Shown in pieces: positions 23,157 to 38,100 of a stretch of DNA of 64,000 nucleotides. The notes beneath the pieces are model-generated. The model saw nothing but the letters and a program-made list of their open reading frames with translations. It was not told the DNA's origin and did not search any database. Each line of letters opens with the position of its first letter. The stretch's first letter is position 1. The position numbers were made by a program, and so were the translations under genes. This stretch comes from Metridium senile (taxonomy: Eukaryota; Cnidaria; Anthozoa; Actiniaria; Metridiidae): the NCBI GenBank assembly GCA_949775045.1, contig OX459105.1, positions 12,847,398 to 12,911,397 on the forward strand. Direction: 5' to 3'.

Positions 23157-26100
23157 TTAAATTAGTACTCTCCTCTCCATTTGTCTCATCTGCACTGCTC
23201 TCCTATCCTCCCCTCTCTTCTCTGCTCTCTTCTCTGCCTCTGTTGATACCCTTCACCACTGTTATCTGGACTGTTTCTTTTTCTCCTCATACTTCCCTTT
23301 CCTACCATCCTACCAATTTCTCTCTCATTCACTCTTAATTTCTCTTTTCATCAAGTTCTCCTCTCTTCTCTGTCTTTGCTTTCTCTTATTTTCTTTGCTT
23401 TTATTATATTTTCTTTTCATTCTTATTCTCTCCTCCACTCTCCTTTCTTCCCATTTCCCCCTCTTCTCTTCTTCCCTGCTCTCCTTCCCTCTCCTCTTTT
23501 TTCCTGTCCTTTTCTTCCCATTTCCCTCCTTCATTCTTGTCTCTTTGCATCTCTTCACCACTCTTATTTAGTCTTTGTCTTCGTTTACTTATATTTTACT
23601 TGTACTGCTCTTCTTTTCCCTTTATTTTATCAAAACAAAATATTAAAAACCCATAAAAACAAACCTTGCTTGGGCTGTTTCTGCCGATGATAAATATGTA
23701 TATCCATGGGTGAGTACAACCCATCACGAATGACAGCCTTGTTTTCTCCAGTGAATTTATTAGCCACGTAAATACACTCTTTGACCCAATCAGTCCAGTA
23801 CATCTTGTCTTGGAACACTGTGATTGCAAAGGGATGATGGATATCCTTACTGAGTATAACCCTCCTATGTGTTCCATCCAAGTTAGCTGATTCTATGGTG
23901 TGGACTTTAGCATCAGCCCATATGATCTTATCAGTAGTGAAGTCTACAGTTAAAGCATTTGGCCATTGGATGTTGGTGGTGACGAGGGCTAGGCGCGTGT
24001 TGGGGTCTCCATTCATACCGCAGCGTTCTATCTTTGGTGACTCACCCCAGTCAGACCAGAACATGTAACTGTTTATGAAAGTGCATTAGGATTATAACTT
24101 TTGTACTCATACTTATAGAAAGAGCCTGAGGGCTAAATCAACTGATACTTTTTCTTGTTATCCCCCCATGAACATCATTATCATCATGACTATCATCATT
24201 ATTAGCATCATCATCATTATTACGATAATCATTACTATCTTTATCATTCTTATCATCAATATCTTAATAACAATAATGATAATAATAATAATAATAACAA
24301 CAACAACAATAATAATAATGATCAACACCATTATTATAATCAACACTATTATCATCATCATAATCTAAATCATTATCATAATCATCATTAGTATCATCAT
24401 TAGTATCATCATTATCATGCAGTGTCATTTCTCGCCTTCATTAATCAAATCATTCATTCAAAAGCTATTGATTTTAGTAGAGTTGTTCTCATTAACCCGT
24501 GAAACAAAGTGTATTAGTTAAAGTGTGATAGCAACAAAAGAACACAATGGAGTTAAGGTGCATTAAAGGGTGATACACTAAAGCTTGTTTCATGGGTTAA
24601 TGAGTACCGCTCTACTACTATAAGTACCCAAATATTTTAAAACTTTACTATAATCACTACTCACCCAAAAGCAGGGTAGACAACAATGGCTCTTGGTTCA
24701 TCCAATCCAGTTTTAACCAGAACCCGCCTATTCCTGCCATCTAAATCAGCTACCTCAATAACATCAGTGCCAGTATCAGTCCAGTACATCTTTCTATTGA
24801 GAAAGTCAATACTCAACCCATCCGGTGTGTGTAATGATTCTTTGATAATAACTTTCTGCGCAGACCCATTACTGAAAGGAGCAGTCTTGATGGTCTCTGT
24901 GATAACATCGGTCCAATAAACATTGTCGGTAAGGTAGTCGTAGTCCAGTGCAATAGCTGCACGCTGTTTTGGCACTATCTCAGTGAACTCTGCTGAGTCT
25001 AAAGACAGTTTACGGATGTCTTGACGGTTGGCAAATATTAGGTAGGGCTGGGAACCTAGTGATATAAGATATAAACTTTCATGAGCATTATTACAATTTT
25101 GGGTTTATGTTATTAGTCAAAAAATAATGCAAGATAGGCTTTCTAAGGTTGGCATAGCCGGAGTGGTAGTGGGGATGAGCTCCCACTATCTACAAAATGC
25201 TCCAAAGGCATGCGTCTCGTACAGCCTCTGTCAACCAAAGTCCAACTCCTGGCCTTCTAGTGGTGGAACTGTTTATACTGACAAGGAGTAGAGGCGAAAG
25301 GCAGTTAACTGCCGCCTCCACACCAGTTGCTTCAGTTAGACAACTTCTTTAGATATCAGCTCTTAATCCAGTTTAGTTCTAGAAATTGGTGGTTATGCAC
25401 AAAGCCTATTGATTACACCAGGGCTCTATTTAAACTAACAATGCTAAATTAGACAACCATAATATATACACTTATTTTACTGTTGAAAATACAGTGATAC
25501 GCTTTATATCGGACAACAACAGGACCCAAAAATGTTCAGTAATCTGGGGTTCTGGTAAATTGAGATTTTATTTGAAAAGTTGGGACCAAAAGATATGTCT
25601 GCTTTAGAGAGAACTGTGTCTTTTTGAGGGTCTGGTATAGCAGGGGTCCCAGTTTATTAAGGTTATATGTGTTGTATTTGGGAACAAAAGGTATGTCCAA
25701 TTTGGAGAGAATTCTTTTTTTACGTTCTGGTATGGAGGGGTTCCACTGTAAAAAATACATTGAAAAGAAACCAATTGATCAGGATCAAACAAGGTGTTGT
25801 ACTCACCAAGTGCTTTGCATGTCCTCCTGTCTGGTTCTCTTCTGTATCCATCAACACATGAACACTTAAAGCTGCCTTTAGTGTTTTCACATATCTGACT
25901 GCAAGTACCTGGGGTGTTGCATTCATTTACATCTGATGGTGAAATACACAAATTATGTTAAAATATTTAATATTCTATTATTTCTATTCGTTTTTTTTAT
26001 TTTAACTTTAGACTAAAGACATTTTTTTAAACTTTTTTAATATATTTATATGTATATTTTTTCTATAAATTGATATTTTAATGTAATTTCCAGTATAATT

Positions 26101-29100
26101 TCAAAGTTTGTATTTTTTTGTAAAACGCATTGAGACTTTGTATAATGCATTCCATAAAGAAATAAATTATTATTATTATCAAAATCATCAATATCAACAT
26201 CTATTTACACATTATCATCATTACCATCTTCATCATTACAAGTTGAATTATCATCACTATAATCATTTATACATGTCATCATCAACATCATGTTTCATAT
26301 CATCACTATCAACATCATCATTATCACCATGATTATGTACAATCATCATTACATTATCATCATTACATGTATCATAATCACCATCATCATCTCCCATACC
26401 ATCATCATCTCCCACATCATCATCATCTCCCACATGCTTATCATTTTATGTTACATTACCTTGACACAGCTTTGGGTCAAATTTATCCACTTCATAGCCT
26501 TTCCGGCATGCGCAGAAGAAGCCAGTTTTAGTGTCATTACAATAATGCTGGCAATGACCATTGGATGATAAGCACTCATTGATGTCTTCATGAACAGAAA
26601 AAGAAATACAAGATATGATTATCAAAACAAAACTAACAAGGTAATAGAGCAAACAAAACTTTTTCTTTAAATTATCATTCATATCAGACATTTTTCTTAA
26701 TCTATTATACATTTTACTATTTTATATATATATATAATCACAGGGACCCCTAATCAATCAATAATTATTAATAAAATAGACGAAAAACACGCGCGCATGC
26801 AATTGTTCTTCGTTTGGGCTTCCTGTGTCGACTACTGCTCATGATATCTGGTGGGCTTCCTGTGGCCGCCGTTGCTTGGTGACGAATGGCTGACGAATGG
26901 CAAATTTCAAAAACTTTTCAAATCTCTCTAGTTTAGTAATATGTGACAAGGGATGAAACTATCAAATACTCAAAATATGTGCAGTGCAACGTGGAGGTAC
27001 CGGAAGTGATTATTTTTTTCTGCCAAATGTGAACAAGATGATGTCCGTTGGAAAATATAAACAACTTTGAAGACATCAAACGGTAAGTCTTGCTAAATCC
27101 GACACACCGCTGGAGCAAAGTCACCTTTCCGAAATAGTTGTGAAGACATTTGATAGTGTTTCACTATCTAAAACCTGACTTCCGGTACCTCCGAGTTGCA
27201 CTGCAGTTCGTAAAATTGATTGTAAAATTGAAAAAAAAATGTTTTCATGAAATGTATTTTATAAAAAGTTAATAAATTGTATGTTATTCCCTCTTTCAAC
27301 ATGCATGTGTCGTTTTATATCCACTAGAAGCAATTTTTCCACTTGAAATAAGCGGTTTTATAGAAATTCGTAATGAGAGTTTCATCCCTTGTCACATATA
27401 TTATCACAAGGGGTGGACAAGTTACCAAGCAACGGCTGCCACAGGAAGCCCAACAGATATAACGAGCAGTAGTCGACACAGGAAGCCCAAGCGATGAACA
27501 ATTGCATGCGCGCGCGTTTTTCATCTATTTTACCACCTGATTTTACCCATAATTTTTGATTGATTAGGGGTCCCTGTGATATAATTATCAAATTTTTACA
27601 ATTGTAAAGCGCTTTAGAATATCCAATAATTTAGGCACTATAAAAAACTATTATATCATTATTATTAATTTATAATCTTGTGCCTTTGGCTTGTGATTGT
27701 TTCTGCTGACATGGCGCTCATGCTGTAAACATAACGTACAACGCTGCAGCTCATGTTGTAAACATTTTATAATATACAGATATTTTAATATTATTGATTT
27801 CTTCTAGTACTTACCGCAACTTCCAGGCTCATCTTCATTATTTGCACAATCATTTTTACTATCACAAACTTGACTTTCTTTAATGCACTGTTTTGTGGTT
27901 CCACACTGAAAGCTTCCATCCGGACATACACTAGGGGTTGGAGTAGCTAAATAAAAGTATAACAATAAAAACATATATGTCAGTTATTTGCATACAGATG
28001 GATCCAGGAATTTAAGAGGGGTCCCTTAATATATACTTAGGGACGGACCATTTGATATTTGATGGGGGGGGGGGGGGGGGGGGGGGGCTGTTTTTTTGAT
28101 GCCCAATATTTTTTTGGGGGAGTTTAAAAGCTTGCTTGATATTTTTTTTTTGAATTCAAGCTCACAAATGAAGGTCCTCTGAATGCAAACTTGAAATAAA
28201 ATGTAACATATTATATTACTTACGACATCCTCTCTCATCGGAATTATCCAGGCAATCATTGTTTCCATCACATTTTCGATTTAATGAAACACATCTCTTG
28301 TTATCACATGTGAACTCACTTACATGGCAAGCAGTTGTTGCTAAGAGATAACAAAAAAACAATGTCAATAAAAAAATTAATTGAATATCAATAAATAAAG
28401 ACAATAAGAAATTACAAACAAATAAAACTTGAGAAGAGATTTTGTAAGTAATTTACTAATAAAAATGCCACAGAGAAATACCAAAAACAAATACAAGAAA
28501 GACATATAACTACAAAAGAATAGCCTGACTTTCAGTCTCTCCTGAGGCCTGCTTTTTCACTTCTTTCAAGCGCAAAGCCCATCTGAAAATCAGGCTAACG
28601 AAAATAAAAAATCCCAAATCATTGATTTGATTGAGTTCCAAGATTGTAACATGATAAAACAAAGAATTAAGTCAACACTTACGACATCCACGTTCATCTG
28701 ATCTATTTTTACAATCAAAATCCCCATCGCAGACCCAACTCTTATGGATGCATTCACCAGTATCACACTGGTGTTCTGAGGCTTTACAGTAATGTGAGCC
28801 ATTCGGACAGCCAATTTCATCAGAGTTGTCGGTACAGTCATTGTCTCCGTCACATCTCCATGATCTTAGTATGCAATGCTTGTTAGCACAAGTGAATTCA
28901 TTGGGTCGACAGGTATGTGGAGCTGGAGAGAGAGAGAGAAGAAAGCAGTTTATGTTATTACATGTACTACACAGGGAACTGAATGAATAATGGGAACAAA
29001 ATATTCAATAATTTAGGGATTAATGAATGAATGAATGACTGGATGGACGAAAGCAACAATAAGTGATCATATGTATTGCATGAATGAATGGATGGATGTA

Positions 29101-32100
29101 TAAATAAAGAATGTATGAATGTATGTATGAATTATAATTACTGAGTGAATGAATGAATGAATAAACAAATGAATGTATGAATAAATGTATGAATAAATAA
29201 ATAAATGAATAAATAAATAAATAAATAAATAAATAAATGAATGAATAAATAAATGAATAAATAAATGAATGATTGCATAAATGAATGAACAAGTGAAAAA
29301 ATAAATGTTATAACTAAATGAATAAAGAAATGAATAAATGAACATATGAATATATATATAACTGAATAAATAAATGGGTGAATAAATGGATGGATGTATG
29401 CACGAATAAAGAAATGAATAAATAATTATAATAAATGAACAAATAAATAAATGGATGGATGGATGGATGAGATAACAGTACTTACGACAGTGTTTTTCAT
29501 CAGATCTATCTCCACAATCATCATCCTGGTCACACAGCCAGCTTCTTGAGATACATTTCCCATTATCACAAGTAAATTCATTGGTTGGGCATGTCCGGTT
29601 GCCTAAGGAGATGTCACCTAAACGTAAGTGTGTGTGGAGAGTGGAAAGGCAAGCAGTTTTTTAGAAGAGAGTTTGAGATTTAGAATTTTATGTTTTATAA
29701 GATTTTTTATACATATTATAGGTACAGTTTTTTTAATAACTTTGAATAATGTATTTTATAATATTTATAGACGTTTTATATATTTATGTGTAGATATTTT
29801 TATACTTGAATTTTTAGATATTTCATGGATATACAATATTGATTACAAAATAATGCAAAATATTAAAAAGAACACACAAATTTAATCAACAGATTACACT
29901 TACTATAACTATTAATTATAACTTTTTGAGCACTATTCCCCTTTTTATTGGGAGTGTGTTGAGATTGATACTATTTAAACCATTTTTAAATGAACAAATG
30001 GGATTTTATTTATTTTAATAAATATAACATTGTTGTCATTTTATACTGTAAAAAGTACTATACATAATATATAAAGAAAATTAAAGATTTAATCACAGAG
30101 AAATGTTAAAAGATTTCTTTATCATTTATGGTGAAGTTTTCAAAAGATTACAACGATTTTGACATTAATGGTTATATTGTGAATAATTTATAAAATACTT
30201 ATGCTTAATTTTTTCACAAAACATTTTAATAGTACATGATTTAGCAGGAAACATTTACCCAAGATTACAGATATAGATTTAATTTAGAGGGAAAATAGAA
30301 TACAAGAAATAGTAGAAAAAAGATCAAGAGTTTTGAGCAAAATTTCAGAAAATAAGGCAACATAAAATTGAGATCAATAACTATTTAAATAACAGAAGAA
30401 AAAATATTGGAAAAGCTGTCATTTTTGTTTATTATAGTAATATTAATAAACAGGTTCCCATTTAAATATGTACTTTCCCATTTTAATCTGTACTTATGCA
30501 AATTGTATTGATGTGTGCTAAACATACAGATCAACCAATCAGAGTATATTATTTCTGAAGTGAACTTCTCTGATTGGTTGATGTGTGTGTTTAGCACACA
30601 TCAACAAAATTTGCATAAGTACAGATTTAAATGGGAAAGTACAGATTTAAATGGGAACCTGTTCTATGTGCATTGGTCATTGGTTTGTGATGCTAAGGAT
30701 CATTAGACAAGTAAATAAAGAACTATAACATACCACAGTTTTTCTCGTCTGTGCCATCACTACAATCATTTTCTCTGTCGCAGCGCCATCTCCTGGGGAC
30801 ACACGCACCATTACCACATGTGATTTCATCATTAGCACATGTTCTCCCAGCTGAATCAAAAGAGGGAGAAATATCAATAATAGGTTAACACAGGGAGCCC
30901 AATTTCATTACCACATCCCCAGTTAAATAAACCAAACATTAGGTAAGTTAATGGTAATTAATATATATTATATGACAAATATTATATGAAATAAAATTAA
31001 AGTATCTATATCCCAATAGAGGATTGACAGGATCTATGATTATATTTAGTACTTGCTTCAAAAGAATCAAATCAAATCACAGTAGGATTTTTACAGAGGG
31101 AAGAAAACCTGATAGCCTCAGAGGGAAGAAAACCTGATAGCCTGGAGAAAAACCCTTGTGGCATGGGAGAGAACAACACATCAAACAAACTCTATTCACT
31201 TTTCACCCAAGCCAGGAATTCTGGCCAAGGTCACAGTGGTGAAAAGGCCACTGCTTTCACTGCTAGGCCACCCATGTATCCCATGTATATTCATGTTGTA
31301 TCATATTTGCAATGTAACCATGTGCTAATCATATGTCTGGACAGACTCAAGTCTCAATATTGGGAATTGCTCAATAGGCTACTAAAACCTTCATCTACTT
31401 TTATGAGTGTCTGGACAATGTATTAGTGTTCCAAGTAGCCTATTGACCAACTCACAATTAAGACTAATTTAGTCTGAAAGGCTAAGTTATGAAAGATAGT
31501 TACATTTGTATAATTGTTGCTTTTGTTATCAGATTATCAGCATGTCACATTAACAGAGCTATGTTTTTTTTCATGCAAATAACTTGAAACAATACAAAAT
31601 TCTTGGATTGCAACCATTCCCAGGAGAGTGAATTAAACAAAAGAAACTGCAGCCATGCTGGTGGTCTTGACAAAAGAAAACCATCACTGTGACTGGTTGT
31701 ACTTTTGTTCAATTCTCTTTCCTGGGAATAGTTGCAAACCAAGAATTCGCTGTACAGGGAATAAAACAAGTATAAAAGGATAAGTATGTCTTGCTTACCA
31801 CATGAAGACTCATCACTACCATCTGTGCAGTCATCATCTAAGTCACATACCCATCTCCTTGGGATACACCGGCCATTTTTACATTTGAACTCAGTCAAAG
31901 AGTTACAGGTTATGGCAGCTACAAAGAATAAATAGCAAACATGTTACAATGCATTGTTTCACTATGGAATACAGGAAGTCATTACCAAATCACCCTAGCC
32001 AGTGGCTAATGTTTAAGTATTCAACGTACACACTCACTACTCCTACATTTTAGCACACAACTCTGCTCAACATGTTGTTTTTTGCAGAGGGAGGAAAATC

Positions 32101-35100
32101 AGATAACCCAGAGGCATGAGCATGTGGCATGAGAGAGAAACCTTAAAATAATGTAGTAAAAAAGAAAATTTACTGTCAGTCTTCATAAGAAAGGGATTAT
32201 TGAGATACTGTACAGATTTCCCAATGTCCCTAGCCATGGCCAGTGGATAACATTAAAGTATACAAAATGAAAAGTTTAATTTGCTGGTCACAATACAACG
32301 ATTTCAGCTAGAATAAAATTAGTAAGAGTTAATTACATATTTTGAATCAAAAAGCAACAATGCTAGGAATAATTACAGTCATAAACTATAGAATTATGTA
32401 CGAAATGTTGTTGTTTATGTTATTTTCAGTGTTGTTTTTAATCAATGAATAAGAAATGATGGGAAAAACAGTGGGGTCTCTATTGTAGATAGATATTCAA
32501 ACGACCCCCTGAGGACTGTCTACATCACTAGATAGCCATGAAAACAACTTAACAATGAAAATTATTATGCACTTATGAAAGCTTAATTCAATGGAATTTA
32601 AAAATAGAAGTTATTTTTGCAAACACAACTTTACAACCAACATTACTATGCTTTTATGAAGACTTGATTCAATTGAATGAAAAAATAATAGTTATATCTG
32701 CAAAAAAAAATTAACAGCCAACATTTCTTTGCTTTTATGAAGACTTAATTCAATTGAATGAAAAAATAATAGTTATTTCTACAAAAACAACTTAACAATC
32801 AAAATTTCTTTGCTTTTATGAAGACTTAATTCAATTGAATGAAAAAATAAGCTCAATTTAAAAATTTGTAGCAAGTACCATGGCAATAATATAGTAAACA
32901 AAGTATGACCTCAACTTAATTAAGAGAACTCCAGACGTTACTATGCACTAATGAAGACTGAATTCAACTTAATTTCAAGAGTAGTAGTTATCTTAATCCA
33001 GGGAATTTAGATGGTATAATGAATGTCTTGAAAAAAAATGATCATGTTAATATACTAACCACATACAAAAATACACAAATAGTTGATAACAAACAGTACA
33101 CATTATCTAAAGCATTAGCCAATTTAGCCATCCTGAATATCTATAAATCATTTTTTTTTTTGCTCTGGCTATCTATTGTCAATATATTTCCTGTTTTTCA
33201 ATTTTTATCTTTTAAAAATTTGTCTGACTGAATATGATGCCATTGTGAACTAATGAAGACTCAATTGAATTTAGTTAAGTGATGAATGCTGTCTAATGTT
33301 AATATATTTTCTAAATTGTCTTGTAAAATAAAAAACTTAATGAAATCAACACAGTAGAGTAGACTACGACTAAAGTGTAATTAGTAAAGTATTTTAATTT
33401 AATTCAGGAAATAGTATTGTAAGTTACACAGTTTTGAGTAATTCAATTATTGATTAAAAAGTGTTTACCAAATTGATCACACTATATATGGCTCAGACAA
33501 ATTACTATTATTTGTAATTACATCATGTTATGCATCTCTTGTGTCAATTCATCATCATCAATATGTGCATTATCATCATCATCACCACTGCCACCACTAT
33601 CATTACCATTACTATCCTAACCAACACAATCACCATCCATATCAATACCACCATCACAACCATCATCATCATAATCACCATCATCATTACCACTGCCACC
33701 ACTATCATCACCATCATTACCATCACAATCACCATCCATATCATCATTATACCACCATCATCACCTTAATCATAAACAGGTTCCCATTTAAATCTGTACT
33801 ATCCCATTTAAATCTGTACTTATGCAAATTGTGTTGATGTGTGCTAAACACACAGTTCAACCAATCAGAGTATATTATTTCTGAAGTGAACTTCTCTGAT
33901 TGGTTGACCTGTGTGTTTAGCACACATCAACACAATTTGCATAAGTACAGATTTAAATGGGAAAGTACAGATTTAAATGGGAACCTGTTCATAATAATCA
34001 CCATCATCATCACCGTCATCATTACCACCATCTCAACCATCATCATCATTACCATAATAATCACCGTCATCACCATCATTACTACCATCATCACCATTAC
34101 CATAATAATCACCGTCATCACCATCATTACTACCATCATCACCATTACCATAATAATCACCGTCATCACCATCATTACTACCATCATCATCATTACCATA
34201 ATAATCACCGTCATCACCATCATTACTACCATCATCATCATTACCATAATAATCACCGTCATCACCATCATTACTACCATCATCATCATTACCATAATAA
34301 TCACCGTCATCACCATCATTACTACCATCATCACCATTACCATAATAATCACCATCATTACTACCATCATCACCATTACCATAATCATCATAATAAAAAT
34401 CACTATCATCATCATTTCCATCCCTCAACTACCACTACTATTTTTGTAATCTCATATGAACACAGCAAGTGTTTGATCTGATCTTTAGGGGTTGTATCAT
34501 GAATAGACCATCTAAAACCCCCTAGCAAAACCACTTACATACTGGTAAAACAATTGTACATACATCAATAAAAGAAACAGATGTCTGTGAGTATAGTATT
34601 GCTAATGATATGCCTAGGGAGAATGTCTCAATAGAAACACACATAACAGGTTCCCATTTAAATCTGTACTTTCCCATTTAAATCTGTACTTATGCAAATT
34701 GTGTTGATTTGTGCTAAACACACAGATCAACCAATCAGAGAAGTTCACTTTAGAAATAATATACTTGTAGACAAACATCTGAAATCTGGGACTTTTTGTT
34801 GCTGAACTGTTTTCTAATATTAAAAATGGAAGAAAAGATGAAATGAAGCTTTGGATTTTTTAATATATTATTTTTCTAGTCATTGCTAGTTTTTTCAGTT
34901 TTATATATGACAAAAAAAGCATTGTGGATTTTCGGAACATTTTATCTTTATTTTTTGAAAAACTCAAAACAATTTAGAACAGAACAAAACACACTAACTG
35001 TATGTTGTAAAATATCTAAAATAAAAATGAAAGAAATGTCACTTTACAGTTTAAAAATAGCTCACTACTTGGCTAAAAACTGCATTAATTATTAAAATAA

Positions 35101-38100
35101 ACATTGATCTATTTGATGTTTGTTGTTGTATCACAAAAAATCACCAAAACAAAGCCATTGGTAACAATTCAAAATAAAGTTCTAAAAATAAAATCACAAA
35201 TTTATATTTCGTTAAATTTAAAAAAAAACTGGTTATAAAATCAATACCTATAAGTAAGAAAAAAATAATAACCTGCTTCAAAATGTGTAGCTTAGCAATA
35301 TATTAGCAATGTCAAACACTTCTGCACCTGCTTTGTGCAATCTTACTTTAGCATACTGTCAAATTGTTTTATCATTTGAGGTTTTCCAATGGCTAGCCAG
35401 TATATCTAAACCTAGGATCCATTTTAAATTATTATACAGTAGCTGTATTCACTTAGGCTAACTTTTGTAGTTATTGTGAATATTAGCTTGTTCTAACAAA
35501 TATGTACAAATTTATATTATTGTAAAAACATATTTAATCGTTTAGTACTAAATAAAAAACATGTATGTCTAAACCTTATATAACATAGTTGTGTAAAAGT
35601 GCTAACTAATGTTTCAGATATTATAGTTTGTTTTGCCTAAATTATTGCAATCATTTTAATAATGTTCCACATTAGTAAGTTTATGTCAACAATTTTATAG
35701 CACGTTTAAAAGTATTAAGAAACATTTAATTCATATATTGTGGAAAAATGTCACCAGACTTTTAAAGTCTGTTTAGATTACTTTTACATAATCATTTTTA
35801 CATTGTTCTATTGTTCTATTGTAGTAAGTATGCCAACATTTGTTTGTTATTGTTAAAAATGGCCACATAAGTATAAAATGATGGGAAATAAAATAAAATT
35901 TGTAACAGTGTAAAAAATGATACTTAACTTTCAGACATTTCCAGCTTTAGCCTTTTGTCAGAGTTAAAGAGAGCTTATGCAAGATTATTTGATAGTTTCA
36001 ATTGATAAGGAAAAAAAGTAATTTAAACTTGGTGTAAAGAGTGCTGTTTAATAATCTTCTAGACATATATATTGTTTGTTTAGGTCACTTAAAGCTCAAA
36101 CACTTATTAAGTGTTCTATTTAATAGTAGTCAACACTTATGACATGGTTTACAACATAAAAAAACGTAAAAAAAATTATTTTAGTCATTTGTTAAACTCT
36201 TCGTTCAGTTCAATGACATTCAAATACAGCATTAAACAATGTTAAAAAGACCAAATGTATTATAGTTATTTGGACACTATGTTCCACTCCACAGTCAGCA
36301 GAAATATGTCACTGCATATTCTATGACTGGAATGTGTGTCAATACTATAGTGACAATGCAATGTCACTAAAAATATCACTACAATGTCACTGAAATGTAA
36401 CTAACATAGTGCATTATAAGTGACAGGAAAGAAGCTAGTATTTAATACTAGTATTGACATATAACATATAATCATAGTAATTTGCTCATCAACATTAACA
36501 TGAATAAAATACAAATTGGTTTGACTCTGGTCTGATTTTGGTTTAATTCATTCAGACATTTCGATCTACACTTAGACCTTCATCAGTGATTGTTACAAAC
36601 TGAGTGATTCGTTATAATGTATCACGCGCAGATTTGAATATTGTTTAAGCACACACTATTCTAGAATTTACTTGAATAATGAGCATGAAAATGTAATGTA
36701 AGCAGTCGTGCCTCATTTAAATCATTGTAATTACCTACTTTTTGCCTTGAAGATGCACTAGAAATGCGACAGCTTAGCAAGGAAATAATCGTGAAAGAAA
36801 CAAGAAATTATAGTTATCCTCATTAACAATAAAATTTTAAACAAGCATTGTTCTTGTTTGTTCCTATTCATTCAGTTGATTAATCAGTGTTTACATAATA
36901 AAGTCGTGCTCACTCATATTTTTTTTACTCATTGTTGAGGAAGAAAAACAGAGCAATAATAGGAGCTTCCATTGATATCTTAGTGTGCTTTTAAACTACC
37001 ATAAAAACCTACATAAAGGACTGAGAAAATCAGACATTTCAGGCTAAATATGTGCCAATTATCACACATTATAGAAGCATCTGCTATACAATTTCTATAA
37101 AAACCACTTCAAAACGATGTGGTATTTTAGTGTACTATAACGATATGGAAAACAGTTCCTCTACTATATTCATATATTTAAAAATAATAGTTTTTTCTTA
37201 TAATAGATAATTGAAATATCCCATCTTAATTTTAACTTAACTTAGTTTAGAATCGATCATTTTCAAAACAAAAACAACAGTTTTTCCTCTTTTGATTTTG
37301 CGTTCATATATTTACATGTTCAATAACTTAATGTTTGCAAATACTAGGAGAATAGTATTTTTGCTTACATACTAGAAGAACAATCATTATAGCTATTAGA
37401 AATTCTATTTGTGGGTGCTTAGAACAAATACATAAAAAAAAATAGTTATTAGATGTATGTAATGTGCTTAAAGTTCTATGTAGACATCAATGAGGGCGGG
37501 GAGACACACTGTTTCTTGGTGTCTGATCTCTTAACATCACTAAAAACCCAAATATATGTGTTTATGCATTTTGAACACCATACGCCAATGAGGTTGGTCT
37601 GTGTGGGAAGACAGTCTCGTATGCAAATTAGCCCATCACAACACAACAAACACACGCCTCCGAATACTACAAAAATAACGTAAAAATCGTAAATAAAATA
37701 TCTGTCGGACCTATATCGATGAAAATATAACCAAAAATAGCTTTTTAAAATCTAGCATATTGTACAAGTTATAGAAAAATCTTACTTCGAGAATTTACTC
37801 GAACATGAATTATTTGAATCACTCACGTAATCAAAAAAGCAAAAACATGAGTTAAAATTGTGCTATTTAGATAGCTGGAACAATATTTTTTCATTTTAAA
37901 TCTACCTAGAGAGATTGTAATGGTTATAGGAAAGGAAAACATGGTTTATAAAAGAAGGGCAATACTCTAAGCGCGCCCCGTCGCCACGTTGTTCCGCGAT
38001 CGACCGTCAACCCGTTTTTCATAGACTTCCTAAGGCACGGAAAAGGAAAAACTTTATTGTCTATGCCTATGTTCCTACACTCCACATAATGTAAAAGCGT

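Larger units (their letters stand above)
34770..37920. other. AT-rich intronic stretch without exons
   Basis: Part of receptor intron 2. No LDLa-like or other exon found on either strand; it carries hammerhead-like motifs near 35945 and 36570. The rest shows no recognisable feature. Confidence 0.6.

Noticed and set aside
23012..23690. Ser/Phe/Leu-rich ORFs
   Set aside because: CT-rich intronic tract; the receptor exon begins at 23665 on the other strand.
33530..34481. His-, Ile-, Met- and Asp/Gly-rich ORFs up to 202 aa
   Set aside because: CAT-type repeats and a MITE; no protein signal.
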